Origin: Chryseobacterium sp. LJ668 | GTDB taxonomy: Bacteria > Bacteroidota > Bacteroidia > Flavobacteriales > Weeksellaceae | Direction of reading: 5' to 3' | Assembly (NCBI RefSeq): GCF_019613955.1 | Contig: NZ_CP080443.1 | Coordinates: 3,271,001-3,335,000 of the forward strand | Length of the DNA: 64,000 nucleotides | In this document: in pieces, positions 1 to 9,494 of the stretch | How positions within the stretch are numbered: the stretch's first letter is position 1 | Layout: each line of letters begins with the position of its first letter | Program-made: the position numbers and the translations under genes | The notes under the pieces: model-generated | What the model saw: the letters and a program-made list of their open reading frames with translations, nothing else | What the model was told of the DNA's origin: nothing | Database searches by the model: none

Positions 1-244
1 CAATCACAGGGATATGACTGATTGACGGCGTTTGGCGTATCAATTTAACGGCTTCATATCCATCCATTTCAGGCATCATCATATCCATCAATACCAAATC
101 AATCGCAGGATTTTTTTCTAAAATCTGAATAGCATCTTTTGCCGTTGTACAGGTTTCCAATTCAAAACCGCGGGCTTTTAACGTTAATTTCAGAGCAAAT
201 ATATTACGGGGATCATCATCCACAATCAAAATTTTCTTTTGCAT
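1..244 (-). CDS. Response regulator receiver protein (partial, 3' end outside window)
   Basis: Reading from the ATG at 244, the protein begins MQKKILIVDDDPRNIFALKL and runs off the window edge, so only about 81 residues are visible. The acidic pair DDD near residues 9-11 and the phosphoacceptor Asp54 in LVLMDMMMPEMDGY mark a CheY-like receiver. The visible part resembles the third receiver of the hybrid kinase encoded just upstream, sharing the LMDMMMPEMDGYE block, which suggests a duplication. It lies 15 bp after that kinase on the same strand, so the two are almost certainly co-transcribed. Whether an output domain follows cannot be seen. Confidence 0.85.
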   Translation of the reverse strand, partial: MQKKILIVDDDPRNIFALKLTLKARGFELETCTTAKDAIQILEKNPAIDLVLMDMMMPEMDGYEAVKLIRQTPSISHIPVI

Positions 245-259
245 AAGAGATTCTGTAAT

Positions 260-3200
260 TTAACTTTCGTATAACCAGACGCGCAACAAAGACAGCAGCT
301 GATCTATATCCACAGGTTTTGTAATATAATCTGAAGCACCCGCCTGTATACATTTATCACGGTCACCAATCATTGATTTTGCAGTTACTGCGATAATCGG
401 AAGCCTTTTGAATTTCGGCATTTTCCTAATTTCCTGAATCGTTTCATAACCATCCATTTCCGGCATCATCATATCCATCAAAACAACATCGATATCCTGA
501 TGTTCGTTGATCTGCTCTAGAGCCTGAACACCATCCATCGCAAGAACAACCTCCACTTTATATTTTTCTAAAGCTTTAGTCAGAGAAAAAATATTACGGA
601 CATCATCATCAGTAATCAGAATTTTTTTACCACTGAGAACTTCTGTTAATGACCCTAAAGTTTTATTTCTGATGGTTTCTACCGAGCTGTTTTTCTCTTC
701 AACCAAATGTAAAAATAATCCTACCTCATCTAAAATACGCTGGTAAGAATGTGCCGTTTTTACAACTATAGAATCAGCATATTGTTTTATTTTTAATTCT
801 TCCGAAGTTGATAAATTGCGTTCTGTAAAAATAATAATCGGAAGATTTTCTAATCCTTCATACCCTTTGATAGATTCTATAATTTTATAGGCGTTTCTTC
901 TGTTTGGCCCGATATCTAAAATTACACAGTCGACCTGATCGGTATTGAAAGCTCTCACGCTATCCTCCACATTATCTTCTACAGAAAGCGAAATGTCAAA
1001 ATTGCTTAGGAAATAAGACAATGCATTGGCATGTTTAGCATTTTCTTCTACAATCAGCACTTTTTGCGGAGACTTTTTCAGGGCATCCTCTATTTTTTTG
1101 AATATGCCGTTCATCTGTTGCAGTGCAACAGGTTTATTAATAAAATCAATTGCCCCTTTCATCAGACTTTCCTGCTTTACATGTAACGATGACATCATAT
1201 GTACCGGAATCGGTTTGGTCTGAAAATTAGATTTTAATTCGTCCATTACCTCCCAGCCATCTTTTACGGGAAGCTGAACATCCAAGAGAATTGCAACCGG
1301 ACGATACTGTATCGCAGCAGATAAGGCCTGGTCTCCCCTTACCACTACTACCCCTTTATATTTTTGCATTCTTGCATATTTTAGTAATGCTTTGGCAAAA
1401 TTGGTATCATCTTCAACAATTAAAATAACTTTATCATCTTTTCCGATGCTACTTCTGTCGTCGTCTACATCGTCAGGTATTTCTAAAGTTTTGAATGATG
1501 CTGAAATATCACCTTCATTGTAATCAATTATATGTTTAATTTCTTCCACATCTTCTAAAATGACATTTACCAAACTTTGATCTGATCCTGAATTTGACTG
1601 AACAACTTTCAGTTCTTCTTTTACCGGAATGATTAAACTGAATTCGCTGCCTTCATTGACTTTACTTTTCAGTTCTAGATAACCACCTAATAATTTAGCA
1701 ATTTCACGGCTGATTGACAAGCCTAAACCTGTTCCGCCAAATTTACGCTGTGTAGATCCGTCTGCCTGCTGAAAGGCCTCAAAAATAATTTTCTGCTTAT
1801 CATCCGGAATTCCGATTCCGGTATCCTTTACGGAGAAAATGATGAAATTTTTATTTTTCGGGTCTTTTTTAATATTTAATTCTACACTTCCTTTTTTTGT
1901 AAATTTTAAAGCGTTTGATAAAAGATTTCTCAGCACCTGATCCAAACGCAAACGGTCGGTTTCTAAGGTTTTTGCCAAATCATCTTCAATATTGATGTTA
2001 AATTCAATCCCTTTTTCTTTTACCAAAGGATTTATTAAACTTTTTAAATCATTTACCACTTCATCAATTACAACATCCTGATACTCAAGAGACATTTTAC
2101 CGGATTCTATTTTGGCTAAATCTAGAATTTCATCAATTAATGTTAAAAGGCTACTTCCGGAACTCTGAATGACCTTTGCTGATTCGATCTGATCTTCGTT
2201 TAAGTTTTCATCAGGATTTTCTGCCATCAAACGGGAGAGAAGCAAAATTGAGTTCAATGGTGTTCGTAACTCATGCGACATATTTGCTAAGAATTCAGAT
2301 TTGTACTGAGTACTGAGTGCGAGCTCTTCGGCTTTTCTCTGAATTTCAATATTGCGTTCTGCAATAAGATGGTTTTTTTCTTCAAGTAATTTTGAGCGCT
2401 CTTCCAGCTCGGTGTTGATCTGCATCAATTCTTCCTGTTGTACCTTCAGCTCTTCTTCTGAAGCCTGAAGCTTTTGGGTCTGAGCCTCGAGCTCTGTATT
2501 TAGATTTTCTAATTCAGAATGCTGAACCTGCAGCTCTTCTGACTGTGCTTGAGTTTCTTCCAATAAACGCTGCTCTTTCTCACGGCCTTTGGCGGAGCGT
2601 AAAGCAATACCAATATTTCTGCTGCTTTCAACAAAATAGTCGATTCTGTCCTGATCGAAATTTTTATCTGAACTTAGTTCTAAAACTCCAATGGTCTGTC
2701 TGTCAATCGTCACAGGAATTAACAAAATAGCTTTGATTTTCATTTTGCTGCCTGCAAAAGTGACTGCAAAGTCATTTTCATCTAAATCATTGTAGGCTTT
2801 CGGCTTTTTCTGGACAAAAACCTGCCCCACCATTCCTTCTCCCGGATCAAAAAACTGTTTCATACTGTCTTCTAATCCAAAAGAGCTGCTTAGTTTTAAT
2901 TTTCCGTTATCTTCTATTAAATAAATAGCACCATTGATGCAGTTTCCGTATTCAATTAACTGATTGAGAGCGTCTGTAGTTACCTGTTTTATAGATTTGT
3001 TACCGACCAGAGATTCATTTAATAAGGCCAGACCTTTCTGACGCCAATCACTCTTATTAATCTCATCAAAAGATAGTTTAAGAGAATCTGTCATATGATT
3101 TAATGATTCTACAAGATCGCCTAAATCACCATCAAAATCATCTACTATTTTTTGATTGTAATCACCATTTGAAACCCTGTTGGCTACCTGCTGAATGATA

Positions 3201-3880
3201 TTTACACGTTTAGAAATTTCAAGCTCTTTTGCTTTTAATTCTTTCTCTAGTTTGTCTCTTCGGAGTAGATCATTGCGCAGCTTTACATAAAAAAATGCTG
3301 TAACAGCAATTGCTGCCATAGATGAAAGTATGATAAATAATACTGTTGTGTTGGATGAGCTGTCTAGATCTTTATTCTTTTTTTCGAGTCCGTTTTCTTC
3401 AAATTTTACAAAATCGCGGACAAGAAGACGGCATTTATCCATGTACAATTTGCTCATCAGGATCTGCTCTTGAGTCATCGCAACACCTCGACGTTTATTT
3501 ATTACAAACTGCTTTAAATTATCAATATTATTATTGACATTTTGTTCAAGGGTTTTCAGGCGTTGGAGTTGAGAAGGATCGGTAATATCTAATGATTTTA
3601 CATAATCAATTGATTTTGAATATTCGGCTAAGCTCTGATTGTAAGGCTCTAAAAAACTTTCTTTTCCTGTCAGCTGATATCCTCTGTTCCCTGTCTCTGC
3701 ATTCAAAATTGAAATTAAAACATCTTTCACAGCCGTGACAGATTTTCTGCTTTTTGAAACACTTTCACGGTGCTGCATCTGATTTTTAATGCTTAGATAC
3801 GATGCGACCGAACTCGCTATTAAAATGAATATAGAAAAACCAATTCCGATTTGGAGATTTCTTATTACTTTTTTCGGCAT
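260..3880 (-). CDS. Hybrid sensor histidine kinase: CHASE3-HAMP-GAF-HisKA-HATPase-REC-REC-REC
   Basis: This is a 1206-residue inner-membrane phosphorelay kinase. A first membrane helix (about 11-31) is followed by a CHASE3-like helical sensor (35-170), a second helix (178-199), HAMP (200-270), GAF (about 290-430) and a long Glu/Gln-rich coiled coil (435-525). The dimerisation/phosphorylation box SHELRTPLN has His536. ATP-binding boxes follow: N655 region, DTGIGIP and FGGTGLGLS. Three receivers come next with phosphoacceptor Asp867, Asp989 and Asp1136. The second receiver is the most divergent (LDIGPNRRNAY in place of DxxLPxxDG) but keeps Thr and Lys in FTE and VVKT. The signal is unknown. It is encoded between another kinase and a response regulator on one strand, with gaps of 8 and 15 bp. 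ATG at 3880 is the start. Confidence 0.93.
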   Translation of the reverse strand: MPKKVIRNLQIGIGFSIFILIASSVASYLSIKNQMQHRESVSKSRKSVTAVKDVLISILNAETGNRGYQLTGKESFLEPYNQSLAEYSKSIDYVKSLDITDPSQLQRLKTLEQNVNNNIDNLKQFVINKRRGVAMTQEQILMSKLYMDKCRLLVRDFVKFEENGLEKKNKDLDSSSNTTVLFIILSSMAAIAVTAFFYVKLRNDLLRRDKLEKELKAKELEISKRVNIIQQVANRVSNGDYNQKIVDDFDGDLGDLVESLNHMTDSLKLSFDEINKSDWRQKGLALLNESLVGNKSIKQVTTDALNQLIEYGNCINGAIYLIEDNGKLKLSSSFGLEDSMKQFFDPGEGMVGQVFVQKKPKAYNDLDENDFAVTFAGSKMKIKAILLIPVTIDRQTIGVLELSSDKNFDQDRIDYFVESSRNIGIALRSAKGREKEQRLLEETQAQSEELQVQHSELENLNTELEAQTQKLQASEEELKVQQEELMQINTELEERSKLLEEKNHLIAERNIEIQRKAEELALSTQYKSEFLANMSHELRTPLNSILLLSRLMAENPDENLNEDQIESAKVIQSSGSSLLTLIDEILDLAKIESGKMSLEYQDVVIDEVVNDLKSLINPLVKEKGIEFNINIEDDLAKTLETDRLRLDQVLRNLLSNALKFTKKGSVELNIKKDPKNKNFIIFSVKDTGIGIPDDKQKIIFEAFQQADGSTQRKFGGTGLGLSISREIAKLLGGYLELKSKVNEGSEFSLIIPVKEELKVVQSNSGSDQSLVNVILEDVEEIKHIIDYNEGDISASFKTLEIPDDVDDDRSSIGKDDKVILIVEDDTNFAKALLKYARMQKYKGVVVVRGDQALSAAIQYRPVAILLDVQLPVKDGWEVMDELKSNFQTKPIPVHMMSSLHVKQESLMKGAIDFINKPVALQQMNGIFKKIEDALKKSPQKVLIVEENAKHANALSYFLSNFDISLSVEDNVEDSVRAFNTDQVDCVILDIGPNRRNAYKIIESIKGYEGLENLPIIIFTERNLSTSEELKIKQYADSIVVKTAHSYQRILDEVGLFLHLVEEKNSSVETIRNKTLGSLTEVLSGKKILITDDDVRNIFSLTKALEKYKVEVVLAMDGVQALEQINEHQDIDVVLMDMMMPEMDGYETIQEIRKMPKFKRLPIIAVTAKSMIGDRDKCIQAGASDYITKPVDIDQLLSLLRVWLYES

Positions 3881-3888
3881 AAAAAAAA

Positions 3889-5358
3889 TTAATTTAAAGG
3901 TAATGTAAAATAAAATGTAGATCCCTGATCTATCTTACTGGAGAGGCCAATTGTTCCGTGGTGTTGTTTGATAATCTCTGAGCAGATGTATAAACCGATG
4001 CCCATCCCCTGAAACTGTACAGATGATTCTTCAACCCGGTAAAACTTACGGAAGACAGCATCCTGTTTAAAATCAGGAATTCCTATCCCGAAATCTGTGA
4101 CGCTTACCTTCACTTCATTATCATCTACGAATGTGGTAACAATAACCTGATTGTTTTCCGGTGAATATTTGAGAGCATTGGTTAAAAAATTAATCAATAC
4201 CTGCTCAATACGAATCGCATCAAAAGAAATCAGCTGATTAATTTTGCTGATATGGCGGTCAATTTTTACGTTGGGATTGTCGTGTGTCTGCACTATAGTA
4301 TCGATCGTATTATGAAGCAGGGCTTCCAGATCGGCAGGTTTTTTATTGATTTTCAATTTACCGTTTTCGATCTTTGAAACATCCAGCAAATCTGTGATCA
4401 GCGTATTTAATTTTTCTACCTGATCTAAAGCTTTGGTTACAAAAACGGCTTCCGTGCTTTCGCTGTAAGATTTTAGTTTTCTATCGAGAAGCTGCATATA
4501 GGCCTTGATACTCGTAAGCGGTGTTTTGAGTTCGTGGCTGGCAATACTCAGAAATTCATCTTTTTCTTTTTCAACTTTTTTCTGGTCTTCAATATCGGTA
4601 AAAGTGCCTACCCAGTTTTTTACTTTTTCGTTCTGATAAACTGGCGACATTCTCAAAAGATGATATCTATACTCGTCGGAATCTTTATTTTTGATTCTTA
4701 TTTCCAGTTCCAGAGCTCTGCCTTTTTTTCTACATCTTTCAAATTCTTCTTGTATATTGAGATCGTCTTCATGTGTCTGCGGAAATTCCTGATCAGACGA
4801 TGAATATTCAAACCATTTTTTGTTTACAAAGTTCACATTACCATTTTCATCTAATGTAAAAGCGATTTGTGGCAATGCTTCGAGCATGAGATGAAAGTGG
4901 TCAATCTCAGATTTCATAGATACCTGCGCTTCTCTTCTACCCTTTACTTCCAGCTCCAGACTTTGTTGCGCCTTTTTCATTGCAATACTATTTTCCTGTA
5001 GGTTGTAAAAAGTTTTTACTTTGAGCAATAAAATTTCTGGATCTATAGGTTTGGTCACATAATCCATCCCGCCGGAATCGTATCCTTTTGTAATGAATCT
5101 TTTATCCGTATTGACTGCAGATAAAAATATGATGGGAATTTCTTTGGTCTTGCTGTACCCGGCAAAAGTTTCTGCCACTTCAAACCCGTCCATACCGGGC
5201 ATCTGGACATCTAAAATAATCAATGCATAATTATTTTTCAATGCTTTTCCCAATGCTTCTTCACCAGAATTGGCAGTATCAACCTGAAAATCTTTGGATT
5301 CTAGTAATTTCTTTAACGAATAAATATTATTTTCGTTATCATCGACAATTAAGATCAT
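3889..5358 (-). CDS. Sensor kinase with N-terminal receiver: REC-PAS-HisKA-HATPase
   Basis: This 489-residue protein has no membrane segment and should be cytoplasmic. The receiver (1-120) carries IVDDNENN and phosphoacceptor Asp50 in LDVQMPGMDGFE. A short coiled coil leads to a PAS fold (about 150-260), then HisKA with His275 in IASHELKTPLTS and an HATPase_c domain with the N box, DFGIGIP and GMGIGLY. The order receiver-first is common in Bacteroidota kinases whose activity is set by another kinase. It is the first gene of a three-gene signalling operon and stops 8 bp before the hybrid kinase starts. A phosphotransfer chain between the three proteins is my inference from the arrangement. Confidence 0.92.
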   Translation of the reverse strand: MILIVDDNENNIYSLKKLLESKDFQVDTANSGEEALGKALKNNYALIILDVQMPGMDGFEVAETFAGYSKTKEIPIIFLSAVNTDKRFITKGYDSGGMDYVTKPIDPEILLLKVKTFYNLQENSIAMKKAQQSLELEVKGRREAQVSMKSEIDHFHLMLEALPQIAFTLDENGNVNFVNKKWFEYSSSDQEFPQTHEDDLNIQEEFERCRKKGRALELEIRIKNKDSDEYRYHLLRMSPVYQNEKVKNWVGTFTDIEDQKKVEKEKDEFLSIASHELKTPLTSIKAYMQLLDRKLKSYSESTEAVFVTKALDQVEKLNTLITDLLDVSKIENGKLKINKKPADLEALLHNTIDTIVQTHDNPNVKIDRHISKINQLISFDAIRIEQVLINFLTNALKYSPENNQVIVTTFVDDNEVKVSVTDFGIGIPDFKQDAVFRKFYRVEESSVQFQGMGIGLYICSEIIKQHHGTIGLSSKIDQGSTFYFTLPLN

Positions 5359-5671
5359 AAAACGTAAAATAAACTTGTAAGAGGTTCATACTTGTTTAGC
5401 AATCAAAAATACTCACAAATTTTTAGAAAACATATATTATTTAAAGAATATTGAACCGATATGATATTATGGCAATAATAATTATGAACATAATATCTTA
5501 ATGATTAAAGATCAATATTGTTTTATAACTCATTTTTAATACCACAATGATCAAATATTGATGCCTACAAATATCATTTTGCTAATAAATGATAAATTCA
5601 AAATTACAAATGACTTTCTAGAAATTTAAAAATGGCATACTTTATTCTATGTCTTAAACTAAATTTAAATT
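5359..5671. other. AT-rich intergenic region
   Basis: About 310 bp between the divergent kinase operon and the small ORF at 5672. It must contain the promoter of the signalling operon. I see no RNA gene, repeat or convincing operator. Confidence 0.5.
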
Positions 5672-5902
5672 ATGACCTATAAAGAAGCATTGCAACACAA
5701 AAAAGAATCATTAGAAAAAGCTGATGAATCATTACTAAAACTATATCACCTTGTTATCACACCGGCCAATACTGAGGAAAGCTATAAATACATCGAAGAC
5801 TTTACAAAAGATCCTGACTCTTTCGATGATGAAAGCTGTAAAAAGTATTGTACAGATAATGAATATGAGGTTGTAAGCTTTAAAAAAGAAGAGGACAAAT
5901 AG
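5672..5902 (+). CDS. Small acidic protein of unknown function
   Basis: A 76-residue, highly charged protein, probably cytoplasmic, with no signal peptide and no membrane helix. The N-terminal half is predicted helical (KEALQHKKESLEKADESLLK) and the C-terminal half is rich in Asp and Glu. Two cysteines occur close together (SCKKYC). I do not recognise the family. The ATG at 5672, a clean open frame and a strong hairpin terminator just downstream support a real, separately transcribed gene. Confidence 0.6.
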   Translation: MTYKEALQHKKESLEKADESLLKLYHLVITPANTEESYKYIEDFTKDPDSFDDESCKKYCTDNEYEVVSFKKEEDK

Positions 5903-5923
5903 AAGTAACTGCTATTGTAAATG

Positions 5924-5950
5924 AAGATGGATTTTATTCCATCTTTTTTT
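5924..5950 (+). terminator. Rho-independent terminator
   Basis: An 8-bp perfect stem (AAGATGGA / TCCATCTT) with loop TTTTAT, followed by a run of T. It ends transcription of the small gene at 5672. Confidence 0.75.
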
Positions 5951-6104
5951 GGGTAAAAAGCATTATTATTGGAAAAAATAATAAGAGGTAGTTGTATACT
6001 AACAAGCTAATTAACCGGAAGTTGTTGGCGGATAGTTGAAGTATCCGGATAAAGTTTGTAATAAACAATCAAATTACGTTTGAAATGTTTTGTCTGATTA
6101 TAAA

Positions 6105-6323
6105 TTAAACTGCGTAAGCAGATTTATTCATAAAAATATTTTTCCCGGAAATTCTGTTTTTTGTGATACTGTAAATAATTTCTACCGAAAAAAATGAGAG
6201 CTCATACAATACGTATCTGGTATTGCTGACTGTGTTTTCGTTAATCATTCTACCCTGATTCAGTACCATATCATATTGTGCATCATCGGGAAGATTTGTA
6301 AAATCGTAGTAAGAAATGTTCAT
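6105..6323 (-). CDS. Small protein of unknown function
   Basis: I place the start at the ATG at 6323, giving 72 residues that begin MNISYYDFTNLPDD. An upstream in-frame start at 6350 would add nine residues that do not look conserved. The sequence is mixed polar and hydrophobic with no signal peptide and no motif I recognise. It stands alone, with spacers on both sides. The phrase DDAQYDMVLNQGRMI suggests a compact soluble domain. Function unknown. Confidence 0.5.
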   Translation of the reverse strand: MNISYYDFTNLPDDAQYDMVLNQGRMINENTVSNTRYVLYELSFFSVEIIYSITKNRISGKNIFMNKSAYAV

Positions 6324-6462
6324 TGCTATATACTTTTTGATAAAAACCAATTTACATTATTGATTTACTAATCATAAGCAATTTATCGACCAATTTTTTA
6401 AAATCTCTGAAAATTATTTCTTTTTTAAGTCTCAATAAATGATAAAGAGAAATTTAATGCTG

Positions 6463-7599
6463 TTAATTTAATATTTTTAGCATCATCTTATTTTTCACAG
6501 GATTGGCATACATTGATAAAAAGCTTTGCATAGAAATAACATCGGATGTATCAATACGCATTTCAAGCCTTCGTTCAAATAATTGTTTTTCCTGGTCTGT
6601 ATATTTTTCAGAAAAATGATTTGTTTGACCTAATAAATCATAAGCAATATAATTAGTAGGCCAAAGCTGGTAATTTTGTATAATGGAAGCATCAATCATC
6701 TGGGCAATTGCCTGCAGTTGCTTATTTTTATTATCACAATCTGGACCTAAATGATCGAACTGAGAATTTAAAACATCACCGGCATGAAGGTGAATTCGCT
6801 TTTTCTGTCCGAGAACACCACTGATCATTGTTGCAAAATCTTCATCTTTATCTTTTACATAGACCTCATCGTTATGCTTTGCCAAGAGTTGTGGCATTTT
6901 AAGAACATCAGTCGGGTCGTATTCATAAGAAATCGACAAGGGAACAATTTTTAGTTTTTTAAAAAAATCGGTTAGTGACATATTTCCGGCTGCCATAGCA
7001 ATCATTTTAAGTACACCCTGCTGCGTAGAATCATTACCATCTTTGGTACGCCCTTCACGCTGAGCAATCCAGACTGAGCGTTTTTCCTGATGCAATAATT
7101 CAAAAATATATTCAGATAATAGCCTGGAGCTCTTCAGTTGATCACGCAATGGCAAACCTCTCTGAACTAAAAAATTACGGTTTAGTTTCGCCAATTTATG
7201 AATAAACGATTTCTCAACAAGATTATCCCCGATTGCTGAAGATGTCATGATAAGGCCGCTTTCCAGCAATACCAAATTGAGCAGCGAGGTATCTAAGATA
7301 ATATCTCTGTGATTGGATATGAAAAGATAAGTTGTATTCTTGTCGAGTTTATCAAATCCTGAAATGGTTAATCCTTCAGAACTTTTTTCAAGTATGGTAC
7401 GAATGGTTTGCGATATAAAATTTCTTTGAAAATCAAATATCGAATGAGTATCGTTAAATTTCTTTAGCCAAATGCTCTCATCGACTTCAGGAAAGGTAAA
7501 ATTCATCAGCGCTTTCATCATTGGATGACGGGCTATGCTTTGCAGGGCTTCATTGACTTCACTATCATGAAAAGACCGGATATCATCAAACTTCGACAT
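6463..7599 (-). CDS. Glycerol-3-phosphate/lysophosphatidate acyltransferase-like protein
   Basis: A 378-residue PlsC/PlsB-type acyltransferase, expected at the inner face of the membrane and transferring an acyl chain to a glycerolipid. The catalytic block is seen as FISNHRDIILDTSLLN (about residues 94-109), where the His and Asp form the charge relay. The glycine-bearing substrate block appears as WIAQREGRTKDGND, and a PLSISYEYDPTD segment matches the third block of the family. No strong membrane helix is present. The protein is longer than minimal PlsC (about 240 residues), as in the Bacteroidota relatives. It is monocistronic. The exact acceptor lipid cannot be read from the sequence. Confidence 0.8.
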   Translation of the reverse strand: MSKFDDIRSFHDSEVNEALQSIARHPMMKALMNFTFPEVDESIWLKKFNDTHSIFDFQRNFISQTIRTILEKSSEGLTISGFDKLDKNTTYLFISNHRDIILDTSLLNLVLLESGLIMTSSAIGDNLVEKSFIHKLAKLNRNFLVQRGLPLRDQLKSSRLLSEYIFELLHQEKRSVWIAQREGRTKDGNDSTQQGVLKMIAMAAGNMSLTDFFKKLKIVPLSISYEYDPTDVLKMPQLLAKHNDEVYVKDKDEDFATMISGVLGQKKRIHLHAGDVLNSQFDHLGPDCDNKNKQLQAIAQMIDASIIQNYQLWPTNYIAYDLLGQTNHFSEKYTDQEKQLFERRLEMRIDTSDVISMQSFLSMYANPVKNKMMLKILN

Positions 7600-7822
7600 G
7601 GGATCAGATTTAACAGCTGCAAAAGAACAAAAATTTTTTCAGGAGTGAGTAATAATATTTGAATACATTTATCAGTTTGATAACATATTTTTACTATCAT
7701 GTTCAGAAAATTAATTTTAAACATTTCTGTAATTTATTTGAATAAATCAAAATGGTTTTCTGATTAAGGCTATTTGTCAGCGGCACAACCTTTGAAGTAT
7801 TTGCTGTTACAATATCTATTTT

Positions 7823-8164
7823 ATGAATAATAAAACAATATTAGAAAAAGCAAATGCTGCAGTATCAGAAGGAGACCATGAGACTTTTCTCAGCTATTGC
7901 ACTGATAATACAAAATGGACATTCGTAGGAGACAGAGTAATCTCAGGAAAAGAAAAAATACGGCAATATATGGCAGATGCTTACAAAAAACCGCCAAAAT
8001 TTGATGTTGACTACATAATTGCTGAAGCAGATTACGTAACAGCTGTGGGAACCATAAGCCTTTTCGAAGACGATAATCAATGGGTAGATTACTATTACTG
8101 TGATGTCTGGAGATTTGAAAATGGTAAAATGGCTGAACTGAGAGCTTTTGTGATTGAAAAATAG
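7823..8164 (+). CDS. SnoaL/NTF2-like protein
   Basis: A 113-residue protein with the cone-shaped NTF2 fold signature: an N-terminal helix pair (ILEKANAAVSEGDHETFLSYC), a WTFVGDRVISGKEKIRQYM segment that forms the ligand pocket rim, and C-terminal strands ending in DVWRFENGKMAELRAFV. Members include isomerases, dehydratases and proteins with no known enzyme activity, and the sequence alone does not choose between them. It precedes a serine hydrolase on the same strand by about 50 bp and may be co-transcribed with it. Confidence 0.8.
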   Translation: MNNKTILEKANAAVSEGDHETFLSYCTDNTKWTFVGDRVISGKEKIRQYMADAYKKPPKFDVDYIIAEADYVTAVGTISLFEDDNQWVDYYYCDVWRFENGKMAELRAFVIEK

Positions 8165-8217
8165 CTGAAAAAATAATCATTTAAATAAGAAGTATTAAAA
8201 TATCCGTCACGTTGAAC

Positions 8218-9348
8218 ATGAAGAAATTAATCTCAACCCTTATCGCAGGTACCGCGGCAACAGCTGCCGTTATTTATTTTTCTGGTTACGGATATATATT
8301 TAAAGCTCTTGCCATCAATTTAAAAAAAGGTCCTTTTACGCCTTCTACTGATGATGAGGAAAAGTTCCCATCCCGAGAAGTTCCCAATTTACATCCTCAG
8401 CCATGGGAAAAAGATGCCTCTTATAACAGCATTATCCTTAACGAAAATATTCTTAAAGATCTTACAAAAACACGGGCATCATCTCTTGTCATCATACGCG
8501 ACAACAAATTGCTTTATGAGCAATACTGGAAAGATCACGATGCATCTTCATTGATGAATTCTTTTTCGATGGCTAAAGGTATTTTAGCCATTTTAGTTGG
8601 CTGTGCTATTGACGATGGCTACCTGAAGTCTGAGGATCAGCTGGTATCATCTGTATTTCCTGTTTATAAGTCCAGCCATTTTGGGAAATTTCTTACTATC
8701 CGTCATCTGATGATGATGCAGGCTGGCTTAGACTGGAAGGAAGAATACCATCATCCTTTTGCACCCAACTCTAAACAGTATTTTGTTGATGATCTTGCAG
8801 AGCAGGCATTCAATCTTGAAATAAAAGAAATGCCGGGAGAAAAATATGAGTATCAAAGCGCAGCAGCCCAGCTTTTGGGTTTGGTTTTAAAAAAAGTAAT
8901 CGGCAGAGAACTTTCAACGTATCTTTCAGAAAAAATATGGCAGCCTCTGGGAATGGAATTTTCAGCTAAATGGAGCACCGATGAGAAAGGAATGGAAAAA
9001 GCATTTTGCTGTATTCATGCGACTCCCAGAGATTTTGCAAAAATTGGGCAGCTTATCATGCAAAGCGGTAGCTGGGAAGATAAACAGATTATCAGTAAAG
9101 AATATTGTCAAAGGCTGCTGGCTCCTACAGAACTCAATGATGCGTTTTGCTATACCATTTGGGCAGATGATGAGAGCGATATAAAATACCGGTTTTTTTA
9201 CGGATTTCTGGGTCAGTTTATCATTATGATTCCCGAAAAGAAAATGGTAATTGTAAAAACGGGATTTTATAACAGGCTGGATGTTGATAAAAAACAACGG
9301 CCACTTCAGGTGAAGCTACTTACAGATGAATTGTGCAAGATCTGTTAA
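8218..9348 (+). CDS. Serine hydrolase of the beta-lactamase/penicillin-binding family
   Basis: A 376-residue class C-type serine hydrolase anchored by an N-terminal hydrophobic helix (KKLISTLIAGTAATAAVIYF). The nucleophile lies in the SxxK box as SMAK, within NSFSMAKGI. The second box is YQSAAAQ, where YxN is usual, so the third position is Ser rather than Asn. I start at the ATG at 8218 rather than the TTG two codons earlier because the ATG begins a normal signal/anchor sequence. The family includes esterases, D-aminopeptidases and 6-aminohexanoate-dimer hydrolases, so a substrate cannot be assigned. It probably acts in the periplasm. Confidence 0.85.
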   Translation: MKKLISTLIAGTAATAAVIYFSGYGYIFKALAINLKKGPFTPSTDDEEKFPSREVPNLHPQPWEKDASYNSIILNENILKDLTKTRASSLVIIRDNKLLYEQYWKDHDASSLMNSFSMAKGILAILVGCAIDDGYLKSEDQLVSSVFPVYKSSHFGKFLTIRHLMMMQAGLDWKEEYHHPFAPNSKQYFVDDLAEQAFNLEIKEMPGEKYEYQSAAAQLLGLVLKKVIGRELSTYLSEKIWQPLGMEFSAKWSTDEKGMEKAFCCIHATPRDFAKIGQLIMQSGSWEDKQIISKEYCQRLLAPTELNDAFCYTIWADDESDIKYRFFYGFLGQFIIMIPEKKMVIVKTGFYNRLDVDKKQRPLQVKLLTDELCKIC

Positions 9349-9386
9349 ATTCATCGTCATTGAAAAATAATGGATTCTTTATGCAA

Positions 9387-9452
9387 AAAAAAGTTATCTC
9401 CGAAATACCTCTGAGATTTTCATCACATCGATATTTCAGAAATAACTTTTAG
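9387..9452. terminator. Long imperfect hairpin between convergent genes
   Basis: AAAAGTTAT near 9388 pairs with ATAACTTTT near 9443. Shorter inner pairing (CGAAAT / ATTTC) and a large loop are interrupted by mismatches. It lies between the converging genes ending at 9348 and 9495 and may serve both. Confidence 0.35.
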
Positions 9453-9494
9453 CAGATTCATTGATGAAACACTACTTCATCAATTGTCTGGTAA

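Noticed and set aside
9387..9452. Small RNA gene in the convergent spacer
   Set aside because: The hairpin is better explained as a shared terminator. No promoter is apparent.
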